Shown piece after piece: positions 59,301-64,000 of a stretch of DNA of 64,000 nt; within the stretch, counting starts at the first letter, position 1, and each line of letters starts with the position of its first letter. A program made the position numbers and the translations under genes. Origin of the DNA: Clitoria ternatea (lineage: Eukaryota > Streptophyta > Magnoliopsida > Fabales > Fabaceae); contig CM075674.1 in assembly GCA_037962975.1 (NCBI GenBank), forward strand, positions 42,298,501 through 42,362,500, written 5' to 3'. The notes under the pieces were generated by a model that saw only the letters and a program-made list of their open reading frames with translations, was not told where the DNA came from and searched no databases.

Positions 59301-59354
59301 AAAGACCAATTTATAAATATTAGAAGGGAGTTAGGAATTTTGGAAATTTCCTAA
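56307..59354 (+). pseudogene. Element C pol: protease, integrase, RT, RNase H (copia order)
   Basis: Same frame as gag, after stops TGA 56292 and TAG 56304, with no ATG before the protease. Protease L-D-S-G-C-S at about residue 12; integrase zinc site (HRRIAHIH...CDACQKGK) from about 142; integrase core HMDLFGP, RTDHGGEF (about 267) and NGVVERKN (about 301); RT with QMDIKSAFLNG (about 615) and Y-I-D-D (about 702); a TAG at 58611-58613; RNase H with YSDSDFVG (about 864), STAEAEY (about 904) and CDNTSA. The motif STSKAYRLFNKRT and overall gag/pol style match the SIRE group. The 58611 stop would remove RNase H. Confidence 0.93.
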
Positions 59355-60260
59355 TTGATTTATTTTATCACACTTTCTTACTCTTTGAACAAAATTTTGC
59401 AAATCTTTAACTTAAAGATTTCAAACTCATCTTTTTCATAAACTTTTCATCTCCTTAAATATAATACCTCACTTTGTGATATACATACAAATTTTTAAAA
59501 GAAAGTTTATACTCACATTTCCAATAATCTCTTGTTATTCAAAGACCCCGTGGAAGTCCCCATTTATTTTAAACATATTTTGACATAAAGATAATCTCCT
59601 ATATACAACATGGATCTCAAAAATAAATGGCAAATGACCTTTGATTTTCTTGACTTTCTTGTGCAACAAAATCATTGGCAACTTGCTAAATCTAAATCCT
59701 TGTATGAATCCCTCACTTCATAACCATCTAGTAACATGATGCCTTATAATTGCGTAAAAATAGCTAGATGAATTGATTCCCATGAGACATTATGTGCCTA
59801 TATGCTTTGAATGATTTCGTGATGCATGTTGCATTGTCATCCTACTTCAAAATGTATGCATCTACCTTTAAGTTGTATATGTTTATAAGGAAATCTTTTT
59901 GATGATGCCAAAGGGGGAGAGAAATACATATTTTTAAAGGGGGAGAGATATATCTATAAGAAAGGGGAAGAATTTATAAAAATATCTTTGTAAAAGGTGA
60001 GAGATATTTAAAGTATTGTATGATTAAAGGGAGATGACTAAGAAGGAAAGAGCATATATTAAGGGGGAGAGACCATATATTAAGGGGGAGAGACCTTTGT
60101 TTCTTAAATACTTTCTTGATTTCTTGTGTCTATGATTTCATCAACATGTAGTATCAAATTAATATGATAGGGGGAGTCTTTATTGCAATATATATGAATT
60201 GTTATGACACTAACACCCCAAGAGACAAACATTTGTTGTCATCATCAAAAAGGGGGAGAA
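59355..60260 (+). other. Element C 3' region with repeated polypurine-tract-like motifs
   Basis: No gene. From about 59910 to 60260 the sequence AAGGGGGAGAG or a close variant occurs about seven times; the last (60247-60260) abuts the 3' LTR and is the true polypurine tract. Confidence 0.8.
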
Positions 60261-61990
60261 TGTATTTGTATGTTGATGTAGGTTTTGATAATGACACAAT
60301 AAATGAAGAAGTATCAAAGATGTTATCAAGCAATTGATTATGTTTAATGTGGAATCTAAATTGGTTGATGTTTAAATTTGGTGAATAATTAAGGACATAT
60401 GTTAAAGGCATTTAAAGAAGCTCAAAACAAGTGAGAATTGATCATCAAAATGCCTAAGGATCAAAAGAACAAAGCCATAAGCAACGACATGACAAAAGGA
60501 TGAAAAATGCACAAGAAAATGGAGAATCAGGTAATTGAATCGATTCACACAGCCATGCACAGCCACTTGAATCGATTCATGCGAAGGAAATATGGTCAGG
60601 ATGCAATGTAAGTTGATTGAATCGATTCACACCACCATTGAATCGATTCATGCGTTTTTTTTTGGTCCAGAATGTGCTTTTACATTGGTTGAATCGATTC
60701 ATCCTAGTCCAGAATCGATTCACACGTTGTTGAATGCCCAGGAACTTTAGTTTCATGCTATGAATCGATTCACACGTATAAAGAATCGATTCCCACGCCT
60801 GTCAGGAGCCTAAATGCACGCTGGAATTGTTTAAAACTTGAAGAGAAATATTCAGAATTCAAAGGGAGACATTGTGCAACATGGTTGGAAAGTTCAAGGC
60901 AATGCTTTACACTTTGTCCCTCTCCACATGCATGTGTTACATTGAAAATGCAATTAAATTAAATATTATACAAACATGCTTCTTGATGCACATGCAATAT
61001 TCTCTTGGAGACACTAAAAGGTTTATTGGAATTGCAATGCCAAGTTGAATGGAGACACACATGACCAACACTTCAAGCTCCCAAGGAATTAAATATTACA
61101 CATGTCATGCCTCATGGAGCCTATAAATAGAGAAGGAGTTGAAGGCAAAACTTGCACCAAGCATTTGAAGCATTTCCATTTGCTTTCTTCCTCCTCCATT
61201 CTCTTGCTCTTCTACTTACTCTCTTTATTCTTTGATTGGTATAATTCTTGAGAGTTAATTTGTGGGAAGATTATATTTGTGTACTTAACTTGCATATCCT
61301 CTCTTTGAGAGTTACTATCTTGTGTAAGCTTTAAACTTGTATATCCACTCTAGTGAGAGAGTTTCCTTGTACACTTAAACACTAAACTTCATAGAAGCTT
61401 TGGGTTGGGTTTCAACCTTGTAATTGTGAGATTGAGAGATTGGGTGGGGTGCCCTTGTACTTGTGAGGATTGGATTCTTGAGTGTGGGACACTAGGAAGT
61501 TGTAATTGCTCAAAGTGTATCTCTAATCTACAATAGTGGAAATCCTCTAAGTGGGTTGCTTAGAGGCGAGACGTACACCGGCGTGGTGGAACTCGTATAC
61601 ATCGGTTTGCAAATCTTTCTTCCCTTAACTCATTTAATTTGTGCACTTAATTTGTTTGCTTAAATTCCTTGCTTTATTAATTTGACTAAGTGCATGATAC
61701 ATTAAGTTGAAACCTTTTTAATAACATTGTTGAACTTGGACTTAAGCATTTCTTTTGAATCAATCTTTCTAAAGTCCTATAAATTGCTTTGTAACTAAAT
61801 TGATTCATTGTTCAAACTCTTTAAGTAGTTATTAGTTTGTCTTGTGTATAATTTGTTGCTTCTTGTTATCTAATTTATTATCTTAAGTATACATAGTGAC
61901 AAAAGAATCAATTTCAAGAGCATTCCAAAGAAAATTTTTTAATACTCAATTCACCCCCCCTCTTGAGTAATTGAGGCCACTTGGTTAACA
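60261..61990 (+). repeat. Element C 3' LTR
   Basis: 1730 bp. Differences from the 5' LTR noticed near 60300 (C/T), 60417 (A/G), 60636 and 60643 (A/C, A/G), 60665 (T/G) and 61503 (C/T). It carries the same dyad cluster (60536-60792) and TATA box (about 61122). Confidence 0.95.
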
Positions 61991-61995
61991 TTATC

Positions 61996-62799
61996 AACCA
62001 TACACATACAACAAGAGAAATAACATCATTGTGTTACAGAGGTCTGATGGTATTTAAGGGGGGATTGAAGAGGTTTATTGCAGTTTTTCTTCTGTTTAGA
62101 ATAATATCCTGGTCTACCGAGAATGTCCTAGTCTTTAGGGATATTTTTTTTATTTGAGTTTATCTACTTTCTGTTACCATTAGCCTTTATTTTAGCTAAG
62201 TGGGCTGCTTTTAGTTTATATGAAAACATGCACTGAATGACTATTTAAGCCAAAGATGCTGCTAATAAAATAATCATTCAGTATGAAAATCAAAATAACA
62301 TAAGAATGATAATTCTAGAATTGTTCAGAGCAATAAAACATGACAGTCTCATTTCAACACAAACAAATTCAGCAATAAATTTCTACCTAATTCATCAACA
62401 AACAGATTTAACTCATATAACGCATACGCATCAGATTTAACTCATTGCGAGTATCAACACAAAACAGTTTTAACTCATATAATGCATATAACGCATATAA
62501 CGCATCAAAGAAAATGGATTGAACTCAAACAGGGACCATCAGATTTAACGCATCAGAAACAGGGAACATCAAAAATAGTGACGACTTACAGGACAATACA
62601 GCAACACTGGGACAATGAGTGTAACAGGACAAGCAACGAGCAAGAACCAGGCAAAAATAGCAACGAGCACACTGGGACAGATGGAGAGGATGAGAAACCA
62701 CTCGAAAAGATAAGCGCGAGAGGAGAAGTAGAAAGTGAAAGAAGAAGAGAAAGTGGAAAAAGGCTGAAAGGCGCGGCTTTTGAAGTTTCAGAAAGGATG
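61996..62799 (-). other. CACTA A 5' interior segment unlike that of B
   Basis: This lies between element C and A's 5' subterminal repeats. By eye only its last ~100 bp (about 62700-62799, GCGCGGCTTTTGAAG) matches the B leader; the rest does not resemble B 28740-29900. It contains a short tandem of ATAACGCAT (about 62478-62508) and repeated CAGATTTAAC. No convincing gene; a 112-residue frame at 62482 is lysine/glutamate-rich and unsupported. Confidence 0.55.
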
Positions 62800-63333
62800 T
62801 ATATCCACGGTTCCCCTTGAAACCGTGAATATATGTGTAATATATTCACGGTTGAGCAAACAACCGTGGATAAATGGTAACACTATATCCACGGTTAAGA
62901 CAACAACCGTGGATAAATATTAAATCTATAATCACAGTTATAGAAACAACCGTGGACATATAGTCCCCAGTGATTATGCCCTAAAACCTGAACTATATAT
63001 CCACGGTTGTAAATACAACCGTGGATATAGACATCAATATATATCCACGGTTAACATCATAACCCTGATCATAACCATGAATATATATTCATGGTTGTAC
63101 GCACAACCGTGGATATATATTTAAGGTACTATATATCCACGGTTTACTCCTCAACCGTGGATATATATTTACGTCTATATCCACGGTTATGATTTTAACC
63201 GTGGATATATAGTTTTCTCTGATTATAACGTTCACCTTATAATTTCAAAAATGCCACCGCGCATGTTTTTATCACTGATCCTCTTCTACCCGTGAATATA
63301 TCCCCGTTGTTATATCCATTTTTTCCACTAGTG
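62800..63333 (-). repeat. CACTA A 5' subterminal and terminal repeats
   Basis: Inverted counterpart of B 28131-28665: paired CCACGGTT/AACCGTGG motifs, then about 110 bp without motifs, then CCATTTTTTCCACTAGTG. Confidence 0.92.
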
Positions 63334-64000
63334 TCAACTCAAATATCTTTCCTGTTTTGGGCATAACATTTTCATATGAGGTCGACATTAAGAAATTTTC
63401 ATCTCGGTTTCATCGCTACAAAAAAACCTGACAAACTCTATTTCTAGCCTCAAACTCTATTTCGTGATCTATCATCACCAAACTTAAAAAACCCGTTATT
63501 TAATCTCGTTAAATTCTTAGAAAAATCATAACTTTCTCATACGAGCTCAGAATCAATTCGTTGTAATTTCTTTGTTCTCGTATTAAATCCCTCTACAATT
63601 CTCATGAAGAACCTGAAAGCTAGTTCTTGCTCGATCATCCCCGAAAAGCGAAAATTTTCAGAGAAATTGTGATTTTCGCACAAAATAGTACCCTCTATAG
63701 AAAAACACAAATATCTCTCTCATACGACGTCGAAATGACTTTGTTCTTTTTTTCATGGTTTCATATCAAAAAATCCTACAACTTTCATAAAGAAACCAAA
63801 AGTGAATTCATAACGGATTTTGCGCGGAAGAATTATCTTTCAAAAAAGAACTATTACACCAACTCTGATTTTTCTCTTTTTTGGCATAACTTTTGCTCCG
63901 GGTGTTAGATATTCGCATACCATATATCGCTTCGAAGAGAAAGAGCTGATCTACAACTTTCATGTTAGAAACTTTTTCAGATTCTAACCGTAACTATAAG
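63334..64000 (+). repeat. Element Y 3' LTR, second part
   Basis: It starts with the tca duplication and matches 16309-16974 of the 5' LTR with numerous substitutions. It runs off the window end. Confidence 0.9.

Larger units (their letters stand above)
42469..61990 (+). mobile_element. Element C: SIRE-type Ty1/copia retrotransposon with element D inside
   Basis: Two 1730-bp LTRs (42469-44198, 60261-61990) begin TGTATTTG and end GGTTAACA, flanked by ttatc at 42464-42468 and 61991-61995. An initiator-tRNA-Met primer site, gag, protease-integrase-RT-RNase H (copia order) and a purine-rich tract follow. Without D it is about 9.28 kb. I count about six substitutions between the LTRs, so it is recent. 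Gag and pol lie in the same frame but are separated by stops, and another stop splits RT from RNase H. No envelope-like ORF is seen after pol. Confidence 0.93.
26950..63333 (-). mobile_element. CACTA element A (En/Spm superfamily), minus strand, containing nested elements B, C and D
   Basis: It opens CACTAGTGGAAAAAA at 26950 and closes with CCACTAGTG at 63333, flanked by the 3-bp duplication tca (26947-26949 and 63334-63336) in the Y 3' LTR. Excluding B, C and their TSDs, A is about 7.46 kb. Gene order on the minus strand is transposase TNPD then the Ulp1-type gene, as in B. A differs from B by an internal 1650-bp deletion, several nonsense codons and a different 5' leader segment (61996-62790). 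It is therefore a non-autonomous derivative of the same family. Confidence 0.92.
15933..64000 (+). mobile_element. Element Y: Tekay/Del-type chromovirus (Ty3/gypsy), extending beyond the window
   Basis: The 5' LTR begins TGTAACATCCC at 15933 and ends GGGTGTTACA at 22013, followed by an initiator-tRNA-Met primer site, gag, pol with a chromodomain-like C-terminus, a polypurine tract and a 3' LTR opening at 26708 with the same TGTAACATCCC. The 3' LTR is split by CACTA element A and resumes at 63334. Solo LTR Z lies in the 5' LTR. A first ~400-bp stretch of the resumed 3' LTR, compared by eye with the 5' LTR, shows about 25 differences, so Y is old. The presumed left TSD is gtacg (15928-15932); the right one is outside the window. 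Confidence 0.88.

Noticed and set aside
62482..62820. 112-residue charged frame in CACTA A 5' segment as a captured gene
   Set aside because: It is low complexity, runs into the subterminal repeat and has no match I can name. Only the non-homology of the region to B is reported.

Overview
This window is plant nuclear repeat DNA, almost certainly from a eudicot and probably from a legume. The legume call is an impression from the long LTRs opening TGTAACAYCCC and the SIRE, Athila, Tat and chromovirus mix. I see no host gene. Essentially everything is a transposable element inserted into another, and most boundaries can be placed to the base from target-site duplications (TSDs).

Left part. Positions 1-9722 are the 5' half of a minus-strand Athila-type Ty3/gypsy element (called E): LTR, tRNA-Asp-type primer site, broken gag-protease-RT. 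It is split by a 4.7 kb solo LTR (X, 1377-6041, TSD acatc). Positions 9723-15932 are a minus-strand Tat-lineage gypsy fragment (T): an archaeal-type RNase H, an integrase, and downstream of pol an accessory gene on the opposite strand (10196-12886, +) with its own TATA box.

Centre and right. T is interrupted at 15933 by a plus-strand Tekay/Del-type chromovirus (Y) with LTRs of about 3.6 kb. Its 5' LTR holds a solo LTR (Z, 18745-21187, TSD aatgg) and its pol is heavily decayed. Its 3' LTR starts at 26708, is split by a 36.4 kb CACTA insertion at 26950-63333 (TSD tca), and resumes at 63334 to the window end.

The CACTA complex. The outer copy A lies on the minus strand. A second copy of the same family, B (28131-37529, +, TSD agt), sits in an intron of A's second gene. 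B carries an intronless TNPD-type transposase frame and a 13-exon gene combining a Transposase_24-like region, a coiled coil and a Ulp1-type cysteine protease domain. A carries the same genes minus an internal 1650-bp stretch. Because A and B are in opposite orientation, their coding regions form an inverted repeat with arms of about 4.9 kb around a loop of about 1 kb.

A is further split by a young SIRE-type Ty1/copia element C (42469-61990, +, TSD ttatc, two 1730-bp LTRs). The gag of C is split by a young Athila-type gypsy element D (44990-55230, -, TSD aagat). The deepest nest is therefore five levels: T > Y > A > C > D. LTR divergence fits this order: high in Y, about 0.3 percent in C and D.

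Patterns across elements: the LTRs of X, E, C and D each carry a cluster of a different short dyad-symmetric motif; X, Y and Z share an AGGTAAGGGGG motif resembling a splice donor; many of the premature stops look like C-to-T (or complementary G-to-A) changes, as expected of methylated repeats.
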